From Prosapia bicincta (lineage: Eukaryota > Arthropoda > Insecta > Hemiptera > Cercopidae): a DNA stretch of 64,000 nucleotides. The position numbers were made by a program, and so were the translations under genes. Under the pieces are notes generated by a model. It worked only from the letters and a program-made list of their open reading frames with translations. It did not search any database and was not told the origin of the DNA. The stretch spans positions 137,139,231 to 137,203,230 of the forward strand of contig JBAIZL010000006.1 in assembly GCA_036971475.1 (NCBI GenBank), read 5' to 3'. Shown in pieces: positions 20,781 to 33,113 of the stretch; within the stretch, counting starts at the first letter, position 1; each line of letters starts with the position of its first letter.

Positions 20781-23700
20781 TCTTCTCTATTGGGGTCAAC
20801 CTCCACATGTATGAATAGGGACAGCAGGCATGAAGTTCTCCTGTGTAATGGAAATGGGAAAGTCCTCTCTATTGGGGCCACCCTTCACATATAGGAATAA
20901 GGATAGCAGGCATTAGGTTCTCCCCTGTAATGGAAGTGGGGAAAGTCTTCTCTATTGGGGTCACCCTTCACATATAGGAATAAGAATAGCAGGCATGAAG
21001 TTCTCCTCTGTAACGGAAGTGGGGAAAGTCTTCTTTATTGGGGCCAGCCTTCACTTATAGGAATAAGGATAGCAGGCATTAGGTTCTCCTCTGTAACGGA
21101 AATGGGGAAAGTCTTCTCTATTGGGGTCACCCTTCACATATAGGAATAGAGATAGCAGGCATTAGGTTCTCCTCTATAACGGAAGTGAGGAAAGTCCTCT
21201 CTATTGGGGCCACCCTTCACTTACAGGAATAGGGATAGCAGGCATGAAGTTTTCCTTTGTAACGGAAGTGGGGAAAGTCTTCTCTATTGGGGTCACCCTT
21301 ACCTTATACGAATAGGGATAGCAGGCATGAAGTTCTCCTCTGTAACGGAAGTGAGGAAAGTCCTCTCTATTGGGGTCACCCTTCACATATAGGAATAAGG
21401 ATAGCATGCATTAGGTTCTCCCCTGTAACGGAAGTGGGGAAAGTCCTCTCTATTGGGGCCACCCTTCACATATAGGAATAAGGATAGCAGGCATTAGGTT
21501 CTCCCCTGTAACGGAAGTGAGGAAAGTCCTCTCTATTGGGGTCACCCTTCACATATAGGAATAAGGATAGCAGGCATTAGGTTCTCCCCTGTAACGGAAG
21601 TGGGGAAAGTCCTCTCTATTGGGGCCACCCTTCACATATGGGAATAAGGATAGCAGGCATTAGGTTCTCCCCTGTAACGGAAGTGGGGAAAGTCTTCTCT
21701 ATTGGGGCCACCCTTCACTTATAGGAATAGGGATAGCAGGCATGAAGTTGTCCTTTGTAACGGAAGTGGGGAAAGTCTTCTCTATTGGGGCCACCCTTCA
21801 CATATAGGAATAGGGATAGCAGGCATGAAGTTCTTCTATGTAACGGAAGTGAGGAAAGTCCTCTCTATTGGGGCCACCTTTCACATATAGGAATAAGGAT
21901 AGCAGGCATGAAGTTCTCCTCTGTAACGGAAGTGAGGAAAGTCCTCTCTATTGGGGCCACCTTTCACATATAGGAATAAGGATAGCAGGCATTACGTTCT
22001 CCCCTGTAACGGAAGTGGGGAAAGTCTTCTATATTGGGGTCACCCTTCACTTATAGGAATAGGGATAGCAGGCATGAAGTTGTCCTTTGTAACGAAAGTG
22101 GGGAAAGTCTTCTCTATTGGGGCCACCCTTCACATATAGGAATAAGGATAGCAGGCATTAGGTTCTCCCCTGTAACGGAAGTGAGGAAAGTCCTCTCTAT
22201 TGGGGCCACCTTTCACATATAGGAATAAGGATAGCAGGCATTACGTTCTCCCCTGTAACGGAAGTGGGGAAAGTCTTCTATATTGGGGTCACCCTTCACT
22301 TATAGGAATAGGGATAGCAGGCATGAAGTTGTCCTTTGTAACGAAAGTGGGGAAAGTCTTCTCTATTGGGGCCACCCTTCACATATAGGAATAAGGATAG
22401 CAGGCATTAGGTTCTCCCCTGTAACGGAAGTGAGGAAAGTCCTCTCTATTGGGGCCACCCTTCACATATAGGAATAAGGATAGCAGGCATTAGGTTCTCC
22501 CCTGTAACGGAAGTGGGGAGAGTCTTCTCTATTGAGGCCTCCCTTCACTTATAGGAATAGGGATAGCAGGCATGAAGTTGTCCTTTGTAACGGAAGTGGG
22601 GAAAGTCTTCTCTATTGGGGTCACCCTTCACTTATAGGAATAGGGATAGCAGGCATGAAGTTCTCCTCTGTAACGGAAGTGAGGAAAGTCCTCTCTATTG
22701 GGGACACCCTTCACTTATAGGAATAGGGATAGCAGGCATGAAGGTCTCCTCTGTAACGGAAGTGAGGAAAGTCCTCTCTATTGGGGCCACCCTTCACATA
22801 TAGGAATAAGGATAGCAGACATTAGGTTCTCCCCTGTAACGGAAGTGGGGAATGTCCTCTCTATTGGGGCCACCCTTCACTTAGAGGAATAGGGTTAGCA
22901 GGCATTAGGTTCTCCCCAGTAACGGAAGTGAGGAAAGTCCTCTCTATTGGGGCCTCCCCTTCACATATAGGAATAAGGATAGCAGGCATTAGGTTCTCCC
23001 CTGTAACAGAAGTGGGGAAAGTCTTCTCTATTGGGGCCACCCTTCACTTATAGGAATAGGGATAGCAGGCATGAAGTTGTCCTTTGTAACGGAAGTGGGG
23101 AAAGTCTTCTCTATTGGGGCCACCCTTCACTTATAGGAATAGGGATAGCAGGCATGAAGTTCTCCCCTGTAACGGAAGTGGGGAAAGTCTTCTCTATTGG
23201 GGTCACCCTTCACTTATAGGAATAAGGATAGCAGGCATGAAGTTCTCCTTTGTAACGGAAGTGGGGAAAGTCTTCTATATTGGGGCCACCCTTCACTTAT
23301 AGGAATAGGGATAGCAGGCATGAAGTTGTCTTTTGTAACTGAAGTGGGGAAAGTCTTCTCTATTGGGGTCACCCTTCACTAATAGGAATAGGGATAGCAG
23401 GCATGAAGTTCTCCCCTGTAACGGAAGTGGGGAAAGTCTTCTCTATTGGGGCCACCCTTCACATATAGGAATAAGGATAGCAGGCATTAGGTTCTCCCCT
23501 GTAATGGAAGTGGGGAATGTCCTCTCTATTGGGGCCACCCTTCACTTATAGGAATAGGGATAGCAGGCATTAGGTTCTCCCCTGTAACGGAAGTGGGGAA
23601 AGTCTTCTCTATTTTGGTCACCCTTCACTTATAGGAATAAGGATAGCAGGCATGAAGTTGTCCTTTGTAACGGAAGTGAGGAAAGTCTTCTCTATTGGGG

Positions 23701-26700
23701 CCACCCTTCACTTATAGGAATAGGGATAGCAGGCATGAAGTTGTCCTTTGTAACGGAAGTGGGGAAAGTCTTCTCTATTGGAGTCACCCCTCACTTATAG
23801 GAACAGGGATAGCAGGCATGAAGTTCTCCCCTGTAACAGAAGTGGGGAAAGTTTTCTCTATTGGGGCCACCCTTCACATATAGGATAAAGGATAGCAGTC
23901 ATTAGGTTCTCCCCTGTAATGGAAGTGGGGAAAGTCCTCTCTATTGGGGCCACCCTTCACTTATAGGAATAGGGATAGCAGGCATGAAGTTCTCCCCTGT
24001 AACGGAAGTGAGGAAAGTCCTCTCTATTGGGGCCACCCTTCACATATAGGAATAAGGATAGCAGGCATGAAGTTGTCCTTTGTAACGGAAGTGAGGAAAG
24101 TCTTCTCTATTGGGGCCACTCTTCACTTATAGGAATAGGGATAGCAGGCATGAAGTTCTCCTCTGTAACGGAAGTGGGGAGAGTCCTCTCTATTGGGGCC
24201 ACCCTTCACTTATAGGAATAGGGATAGCAGGCATGAAGTTGTCCTTTGTAACGGAAGTGGGGAAAGTCTCTCTATTGGGGTCACCCTTCACTTATAGGAA
24301 TAGGGATAGCAGGCATGAAGTTGTCCTTTGTAACAGAAGTAGGGAAAGTCTTCTCTATTGGGGTCACCCTTCACTTATAGGAATAGGGATAGCAGGCATG
24401 AAGTTCTCCTCTGTAACGGAAGTGGGGAAAGTCTTCTCTATTGGGGCCAGCCTTCACTTATAGGAATAAGGATAGCAGGCATTAGGTTCTCCTCTGTAAC
24501 GGAAGTGGGGAAAGTCTTCTCTATTGGGGTCACCCTTCACATATAGGAATAGAGATAGCAGGCATTAGGTTCTCCTCTGTAACGGAAGTGAGGAAAGCCC
24601 TCTCTATTGGGGCCACCCTTCACTTACAGGAATAGGGATAGCAGGCATGAAGTTTTCCTTTGTAACGGAAGTGGGGAAAGTCTTCTCTATTGGGGTCACC
24701 CTTACCTTATAGGAATAGGGATAGCAGGCATGAAGTTCTCCTCTGTAACGGAAGTGAAGAAAGTCCTCTCTATTGGGGTCACCCTTCACATATAGGAATA
24801 AGGATAGCATGCATTAGGTTCTCCCCTGTAACGGAAGTGGGGAAAGTCCTCTCTATTGGGGCCACCCTTCACATATAGGAATAAGGATAGCAGGCATTAG
24901 GTTCTCCCCTGTAACGGAAGTGTGGATAGTCCTCTCTATTGGGGTCACTCTTCACATATAGGAATAAGGATAGCAGGCATTAGGTTCTCCCCTGTAACGG
25001 AAGTGGGGAAAGTCCTCTCTATTGGGGCCACCCTTCACATATAGGAATAGGGATTGCGGGCATGAAGTTCTCCTCTGTAACGGAAGTGGGGGAAGTCCTC
25101 TCTATTGGGGTCACCCTTCACATTTAGGAATAGGGATAGCAGGCATGAAGTTGTCCTTTGTAACGGAAGTGGGGAAAGTCTTCTCTATTGGGGCCACACT
25201 TCACATATAGGAATAGGGATTGCGGGCATGAAGTTCTCCTCTGTAACGGAAGTGGGGGAAGTCCTCTCTATTGGGGTCGCCCTTCACATTTAGGAATAGG
25301 GATAGCAGGCATGAAGTTGTCCTTTGTAACGGAAGTGATTAAAGTCCTCTCTATTGGGGCCACCCTTCACATATAGGAATAGGGATAGCAGGCATGAAGT
25401 TGTCCTTTGTAACGGAAGTGGGGAAAGTCTTCTCTATTGGGGCCACCCTTCACTTATAGGAATAGGGATAGCAGGCATGAAGTTGTCCTTTGTAACGGAA
25501 GTAGGGAAAGTCTTCTCTATTGGGGTCACCCTTCACTTACAGGAATAGGGATAGCAGGCATGAAGTTCTCCTCTGTAACGGAAGTGGGGAAAGTCTTCTC
25601 TATTGGGGCCAGCCTTCACATATAGGAATAGAGATAGCAGGCATTAGGTTCTCCTCTGTAACGGAAGTGAGGAAAGTCCTCTCTATTGGGGCCACCCTTC
25701 ACTTACAGGAATAGGGATAGCAGGCATGAAGTTTTCCTTTGTAACGGAAGTGGGGAAAGTCCTCTCTATTGGGGTCACCCTTACCTTATAGGAATAGGGA
25801 TAGCAGGCATGAAGTTCTCCTCTGTAACGGAAGTGAGGAAAGTCCTCTCTATTGGGGTCACCCTTCACATATAGGAATAAGGATAGCATGCATTAGGTTC
25901 TCCCCTGTAACGGAAGTGGGGAAAGTCCTCTCTATTGGGGCCACCCTTCACATATAGGAATAAGGATAGCAGGCATTAGGTTCTCTTCTGTAACGGAAGT
26001 GTGGATAGTCCTCTCTATTGGGGTCACTCTTCACATATAGGAATAAGGATAGCAGGCATTAGGTTCTCCCCTGTAACGGAAGTGGGGAAAGTCCTCTCTA
26101 TTGGGGCCACCCTTCACATATGGGAATAAGGATAGCAGGCATTAGGTTCTCCCCTGTAACGGAAGTGGGGAAAGTCCTCTCTATTGGGGCCACCCTTCAC
26201 ATATAGGAATAGGGATTGCGGGCATGAAGTTCTCCTCTGTAACGGAAGTGGGGGAAGTCCTCTCTATTGGGGTCACCCTTCACATTTAGGAATAGGGATA
26301 GCAGGCATGAAGTTGTCCTTTGTAACGGAAGTGGGGAAAGTCTTCTCTATTGGGGCCACCCTTCACATATAGGAATAGGGATTGCGGGCATGAAGTTCTC
26401 CTCTGTAACGGAAGTGGGGGAAGTCCTCTCTATTGGGGTCGCCCTTCACATTTAGGAATAGGGATAGCAGGCATGAAGTTGTCCTTTGTAACGGAAGTGA
26501 GGAAAGTCCTCTCTATTGGGGCCACCCTTCACATATAGGAATAGGGATAGCAGGCATGAAGTTGTCCTTTGTAACGGAAGTGGGGAAAGTCTTCTCTATT
26601 GGGGCCACCCTTCACTTATAGGAATAGGGATAGCAGGCATGAAGTTGTCCTTTGTAACGGAAGTAGGGAAAGTCTTCTCTATTGGGGTCACCCTTCACTT

Positions 26701-27750
26701 ACAGGAATAGGGATAGCAGGCATGAAGTTCTCCTCTGTAACGGAAGTGGGGAAAGTCTTCTCTATTGGGGCCAGCCTTCACATATAGGAATAGAGATAGC
26801 AGGCATTAGGTTCTCCTCTGTAACGGAAGTGAGGAAAGTCCTCTCTATTGGGGCCACCCTTCACTTACAGGAATAGGGATAGCAGGCATGAAGTTTTCCT
26901 TTGTAACGGAAGTGGGGAAAGTCCTCTCTATTGGGGTCACCCTTACCTTATAGGAATAGGGATAGCAGGCATGAAGTTCTCCTCTGTAACGGAAGTGAGG
27001 AAAGTCCTCTCTATTGGGGTCACCCTTCACATATAGGAATAAGGATAGCATGCATTAGGTTCTCCCCTGTAACGGAAGTGGGGAAAGTCCTCTCTATTGG
27101 GGCCACCCTTCACATATAGGAATAAGGATAGCAGGCATTAGGTTCTCTTCTGTAACGGAAGTGTGGATAGTCCTCTCTATTGGGGTCACTCTTCACATAT
27201 AGGAATAAGGATAGCAGGCATTAGGTTCTCCCCTGTAACGGAAGTGGGGAAAGTCCTCTCTATTGGGGCCACCCTTCACATATGGGAATAAGGATAGCAG
27301 GCATTAGGTTCTCCCCTGTAACGGAAGTGGGGAAAGTCTTCTCTATTGGGGCCACCCTTCACATATAGGAATAGGGATTGCGGGCATGAAGTTCTCCTCT
27401 GTAACGGAAGTGGGGGAAGTCCTCTCTATTGGGGTCGCCCTTCACATATAGGAATAGGGATAGCAGGCATGAAGTTGTCCTTTGTAACGGAAGTGGAGAA
27501 AGTCTTCTCTATTGGGGCCACCCTTCACATATAGGAATAGGGATTGCGGGCATGAAGTACTCCTCTGTAACGGAAGTGGGGAAAGTCCTCTCTATTGGAG
27601 TCACCCTTCACATATAGGAATAGGGATAGGGGGCATGAAGTTCTCCTCTTTAACAAAAGTGGGGAAAGTCCTCTCTATTGGGGTTAACCTCTATATATAG
27701 GAATAGGGATTGCGGGCATGAAGTTCTCCTGTGTAATGGAAATGGGAAGG
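20781..27750. repeat. 83-bp satellite, about 84 copies
   Basis: Units of 83 bp contain TCTCTATTGGGGCCACCC, AGGAATAGGGATAGCAGGCA and TAACGGAAGTGGGGAAAGTC. Monomers come in a few alternating variants (GCATGAAGTT versus GCATTAGGTT; TATAGG versus TACAGG). Blocks repeat at multiples of 83: 1162 bp (14 units; 25683 and 26845), 1079 bp (13 units; 24604 and 25683), 3403 bp (41 units; 21201 and 24604) and 249 bp (3 units; 22034 and 22283). The ~62-codon frames in each unit overlap between units and are periodicity products. Confidence 0.97.
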
Positions 27751-27804
27751 CAATCATGGCCAGGGTTACTAAGAAGCAAACTTTTTTTTAGAGTACTTAC
27801 CTAC

Positions 27805-27855
27805 ATCAATAAAATCTTGATGTCAGTTAGCTGAAGACAGGCCAGGATACTTTTG
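27805..27855 (-). CDS. Doubtful small exon of the minus-strand gene
   Basis: The minus strand shows a strong acceptor (GTTTTTTTTCCAG) and a strong donor zone (GATGTAGGTAAGT). With the donor at GAT/GTAGGT the exon is 51 bp, open in one frame (KSILACLQLTDIKILL), and ends in phase 2. It would join the exon at 10159 to give Met at the junction. With the stronger donor GTAAGT (exon 27801-27855) the same frame ends in TAG. The sequence inside also resembles a branch point (CTAACTGAC), so this may be a pseudo-exon. Confidence 0.25.
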
Positions 27856-30636
27856 CTGGAAAAAAAACAATATAGTCTCTTAAGTTCAATAAAACAAGAA
27901 TATAAAAATGTTTACAGAGCATGGAACCTGCAAAATGTGTTTCTTGCAGATTTATGATTTTATTTTTATGGTGAATAAAATCACTATATTCTTTTTAACA
28001 ATTAATTTTGTTCTATAAAAAGATGTTACAAAATATGAACAATTTATAATTAATTTATATATTCTAAAAGACTCATAAAATACAAATTGATATTGTGCCT
28101 TATTTACCTGCTAATGAAAATTTATAAAAACAAAAATCATTTTAAATTCCATACACTGCTTTTTTCTACATTCACTGTAAGTAATCGATTGGACAAACTA
28201 TAAAATAAAAATTTGTTAAAACAAAGTGAATGCTATGTGCACATTGCAATCTTAAAGTCTGCGGCAAATCAACATTATTTGAATACTTCGCTTAGTAGAG
28301 AAAATGTTAAAAGCAGTCACAGAAAAAATAAAACAAGACCAACTTTATTTTAGCAATACATAAAGCTAAAGATGGACTTAAAATGGAATAGGAAACCACT
28401 TTTCAAAATGCCGAGTCATTTACAAAATTTTTAGGAATAGTTTATATCTGACGTTCTAAAGAAGCACGAATGCATAGCGTTAAGATAATAGAAAGAAAAT
28501 AACACAGAAATAAGACTTATTTTGAAATAATTAAACAAAATGCATCACAAGATTAAATTTGCAGAAGAAAAAGAAATTTTACTTCCAGAATCCAAAACTT
28601 TTGAAGAAAGAAAAAAAATAACACAAAACATTTTCCTTAACTAAAATTGAACATTTTATGAAAACATAATTAATTCTACATCAAACTATTCCATTGCATT
28701 TAAAATGGTATGACATTATGATGACTGAGATATGATATTTAAAAAACTACAATCTATTTTTGAAGACAAAACAGAAGCATGAATAAACTAAAAAAAACAA
28801 AGAAAATTAAAAGAATAAATGGGACAAGTTCACATTACACAGAATAAAAGTTTTTTGCAAATACAAAATGTAAAGAGCAATGAATAAGACAACTAAATAG
28901 AAATTGAACATTCGAAAGATAACACAAGTACAACCAAAACAGAATATATAAAGTGAGAAGTGAATGGACAACCATATAGGATGAATGGAAGGCAGTTAAG
29001 AGCAATATTTAACACTTCAGTAGTTACGTTCAAACAGAGTAGTTCAATGAGTAGTCATGCATTGTACAAATGCACACTATTTCGGTTATTTATCTTTATG
29101 GGATAAATTACTTTATTGAGACCGTTACAGATATTTAACTCATTTTTGTAGTAGAAATTTTTGTCTTAATTTACAATTAACATCATAAGTTAAATGCATA
29201 AGTTGCTAGATGTATATATGTTAGAAATACACAAGACAAAAACCTTTCTAGCATTTATTTTTTTGGTAATGTTTTTTTTTTAATTCAATTGCTTTAATCT
29301 ATTTTATGCTAAACTATTAAAAAAGATACATGAGATATAATAATTTTATATTTACATGAGAAAACAAGTTTTAGGTTTTGCTTGATTTCCATTATTACAA
29401 CTTTCATAGCGAATAAAACAACTTCAATGAAAACTATCACTCATTTTAATACATATAAAAACAATTCTAATTTATTGGCCACTTCGGCGAGTTTCTTGCT
29501 GTATCATATTGCTGATACATTTTATCTAAAATGTGTGCATCAAATTTGGGATCATTGTATGTGATAATATCTGGGTTTTTTGTTATTTCCCGTTGTTGGG
29601 TAGGTTCTGGAGGATCTTAATACTACCTTGTTTGCCATACTTTATCCAAGTACACCTCTGGGTTAAAAAAAGGACCCTGGACACCAAAAAAATTACCTGG
29701 TGTACAACTGTACACCTTGTGTCTACTGGAGTGTTAAAGAATATTATCAAGGTAAAAACATTACTGTCATATCATTTATAAAAAAAATTATTACAAGAAA
29801 ATCATGTTTAAATTTAATTTAAATCACTACATAAATAATATTAGTACACATATGTAATAGTGGTAGATGATTAAACATTGTAGAAAACCAGGAAAATAAT
29901 AAAATAATGGTGATTATAATAGTTCGACACAATGATGGCTTCATATTTTATAAATAAACTTAGTTAGGGAGAAGAGAGGAAACTTAATGTTCCGACATAC
30001 ATCAAGTATAAATAAAATAAAGGTAGGAATTGTGTTATAAGAAAGTATTTGCCACAGATATAGCACTATTATTTAAAATATCCTAGCACTACAAAACTTC
30101 TAATATAAAATTTCTAGTATTTTTTTTTTGTTGAAAAAATAAGCATTGTCAAAGTAAATTATTTTTTTGAAATATTTTGTCATGATTTTTTTATGTTAGT
30201 GTTCGTGATTTCTTGTCATACTTGTTTAATGTAGAAGTTAAACCACTTCTTGCACACTGTGATCGTATTACAGAACTTTACTGAATTGTATGAATGATCA
30301 CTATTTGGGGCAAAAGTATGATGCCCTCTAACCACAATTATTTTGTATTTACCTTACATGAATTTCAGTTCCAAGCAACCCACTTTAGAGGCTTTAAACA
30401 CATGCTTGGTTCAAAAGTTTTCTTATTGACTTATTAAATGTTCTTAATATCAATATGTTCTTTATCAATATGTTCTTTATCAATATGTTCTAAACAATAT
30501 CAGGTTAAGAGCTACATTTATTGTACATTACAAAATTGTTCTGACAGCTTAAAAGCACATACATACAAACAGAGCAAAGATAACACACCAAGCGCCTCCT
30601 ATATGGCAGCTCCAGTAACTCCTTACCTATGAGCTA
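27856..30636. other. Intronic AT-rich DNA
   Basis: No gene or transposon is recognised. The only structured motif is an 18-bp palindrome at 29699-29716. Confidence 0.35.
29699..29716. other. 18-bp near-palindrome
   Basis: GGTGTACA-AC-TGTACACC: perfect 8-bp arms around a 2-bp spacer. It could be a protein-binding site or chance. Confidence 0.3.
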
Positions 30637-31561
30637 CAGTGCCGGCAAAAAGTTTAGGGACACCCCTACATTTATATGTTTTTGCTATTGTCCTAAAACT
30701 TTCTGCCAATCATATATTAGTAACTTATCAATGAATTAAGCATGAAAAGTTACGATTTTCCTGAAATTTTCATTCATTTATAAGTAAGGGTTGGCAAATT
30801 ATAAATTTGTTTCCCATTTTAAAATTTTTGAGGAAACCCCTGTTTTTTTCTAATTAAAAATGTATAATAAAAAAAATACACATCTGATTAAAATGATACT
30901 TTGTAAAAATGTTTAGCATAACATTTAGAATGTAAATATGCATTATTTACAAAAAATCACCTCACATTTGGTACCAGGTTAACTTTGCTTTAGATTTTCA
31001 GATTTTTCAGCATAAAATTCTCACATTTCAATAGCGAATATCTAGTGAACGGAGCCACTTGGAGCGGAACTGACTGTACCCCCGACCCGCCATGACGCGA
31101 GGAACACAACGGTACAGTCAGTTCCGCTCCAAGTGGCTCCATTCACTAGATATTCGCTATTGAAATGTGAGAATTTTATGCTGAAAAATCTGAAAATCTA
31201 AAGCAAAGTTAACCTGGTACCAAATGAGAGGTGATTTTTTGTAAATAATAAATAATGCATATTTACATTCTAAATGTTATGCTAAACATTTGTACAAAGT
31301 ATCATTTTAATCAGATGTGTATTTTTTTTATTATACATTTTTAATTTGAATAAAACAGGGGTTTCCTCAAAAATTTTAAAATGGGGAAAAAATTTATAAT
31401 TTGCCAACCCTTACTTATAAATGAATGAAAATTTCAGGAAAATCGTAACTTTTCATGCTTAATTCATTGGTAAGTTACTAATATATGATTGGCAGAAAGT
31501 TTTAGGACAATAGCAAAAACATATAAATGTAGGGGTGTCCCTAAACTTTTTGCCGGCACTG
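30637..31561. mobile_element. 925-bp palindromic Tc1/mariner-type foldback element
   Basis: The element starts CAGTGCCGGCAAAAAGTTTA and ends with the reverse complement of that sequence, flanked by TA on both sides (30635-30636 and 31562-31563). The two arms (about 30637-31078 and 31109-31561) are nearly identical inverted copies around a GC-rich centre of about 30 bp. No transposase is present. The end sequence and TA duplication point to a Tc1/mariner superfamily non-autonomous element, mobilised in trans. Confidence 0.9.
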
Positions 31562-31563
31562 TA

Positions 31564-32016
31564 ATTCTGTTTAACGGGGTATGTTTTTAGCAATTATTGC
31601 CGAAAGCTGACAAATAGCAATACAAAAACCTTACCGCTCCTGTTAGAAAGTTTTTTCAAGTAGAAATTATATCTTAAAATTAAATTTTATATTCACTAGT
31701 TATTTTTGTACCGGAAATTTGTGATGGTAGATTTAAATAACGGTTTGGAACATATTTTTCTGTCTTTCCCCAATAACGTTTGAACCGATTGTAAAGGTAA
31801 CAAATTTAGTGAATTTGTAAATAAATCTATTTTTCACAGGAATCATTTATAGTCGCACAACCTGTCATGCATCCCACACTGCAGTGTTATTATCTACGCC
31901 ATTGCATATGAATTTGAAAACTATAAAAAATAGTTTTCATAAAATATTTTCAAAAATAGTTTTCTATTAAATATATTAAAAAATAGTAGTATAAAAACTA
32001 TAAAAAAATAGGCAGA
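31564..32016. other. AT-rich noncoding DNA
   Basis: No recognisable feature before the family H hammerhead remnant. Confidence 0.35.
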
Positions 32017-32062
32017 AGACAATGATGAAGATCACCACATAGTGATCAAAAGCGTTCTGTCT
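32017..32062 (+). ncRNA. Decayed hammerhead ribozyme, family H copy 2
   Basis: Stem I AGACA/UGUCU and a perfect stem II GAUCAC-CACAUA-GUGAUC are intact. The core reads AUGAUGA instead of CUGAUGA, and CAAA replaces GAAA. Stem III is AG-CG-UU with cleavage base C. The family tail, sharing ATGGACTACAAAATTCA with 1858-1874, continues to about 32157. Confidence 0.55.
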
Positions 32063-32159
32063 CAGTAAGTTTTTACAAATTTAGAGTTCGGATAGTCATA
32101 AACTAATGTTAAAATGATTAAGATTCACCGAGCAAAATGGACTACAAAATTCAGGAGAA

Positions 32160-32993
32160 TAAAAATAAAAATTTCTTTATGTAGCATAAATGTATATGAT
32201 AAAATAGTGGAAAATAACTTTACAGTAGATAAGTATGCGTGAAACACACACATAACGTCTACTACAAACAATTTCCAGAATCAACACTTATTAAGATTGA
32301 AACTAGATAATACAAGTAAGCATTGCGCACATTTAGAAGTGGCGAATGTCATGCATGCATGTAATGCACTGAGAGTATGAATAAGGGAGGTAAGATAAGT
32401 TGCATTCTAATTTTTAATACATTCTTTGCTATCCCTTGATTATTATCCAGGATGTTTTAACAGTGGCCTAAATGTAGGCTGACTTGTTTTTAAAAAATTG
32501 ATAATTTTGTCATGTATTATTTTTATTATAGTAAAACCCATTTTAACAACATTAAAATTTAAACAACAATTAAAACATATTTGAAAGACTTATTAGGAAA
32601 CATACAATTTATATTATTTACTTAACAGCAAATATGTCAGCATATGCCATCCTTTACTATTTCAAGTTGAAGAAGATTAAGGGACAAAAGTTTGCATATG
32701 TATTGCTTTTTACAAATAATAAACAATGCATTCATCACAACTGGCTAAGTTTTTTAAATAATAAAAAAATATATACATGCGAGTAAAATAAAAGTAGAAA
32801 TGGCGAATTCTAGGAAGATATGATTGGCAGTACATATAGCATGATAAAGGACAGTTCTCTGGAGGTGTAAAAGTAAGGGATGAATAAAATGTGTATAGGA
32901 CTCGAAACTGACAGGAATAAGTGCTCTAAAGCAAAAGGTTAAAGATACTTTAGATGAGCATATAATATTAACATGCAGTAAATGAGAATTTAC
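32160..32993. other. Intronic AT-rich DNA
   Basis: No supported feature. Confidence 0.35.
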
Positions 32994-33113
32994 CTGAGAA
33001 CTCAGTACAGGTAACTGCTGGAAAGTAACTGGTGTAGTAGTCAGATAAGTGATCTGAGAAACATTTTGTGCCGGCGTTAGTCGAACATTTTGGTTCACTA
33101 CGGAACAAATAGC
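32994..33113 (-). CDS. Candidate internal exon of the minus-strand gene
   Basis: The 120-bp interval lies between an acceptor (ACAAAATAATTTAG) and a donor (TCTCAG then GTAAAT) on the minus strand. In phase 0/0 it encodes AICSVVNQNVRLTPAQNVSQ and then ITYLTTTPVTFQQLPVLSSQ, a Gln/Thr/Val-rich disordered-looking segment in keeping with the other exons. A second frame is also open, so the frame choice rests on composition and on phase fit with the exon at 36247-36374. The acceptor is weak. Function unknown. Confidence 0.45.

Noticed and set aside
20955..27700. Arrays of ~62-codon frames on both strands
   Set aside because: Products of the 83-bp satellite period; frames overlap between neighbouring units.
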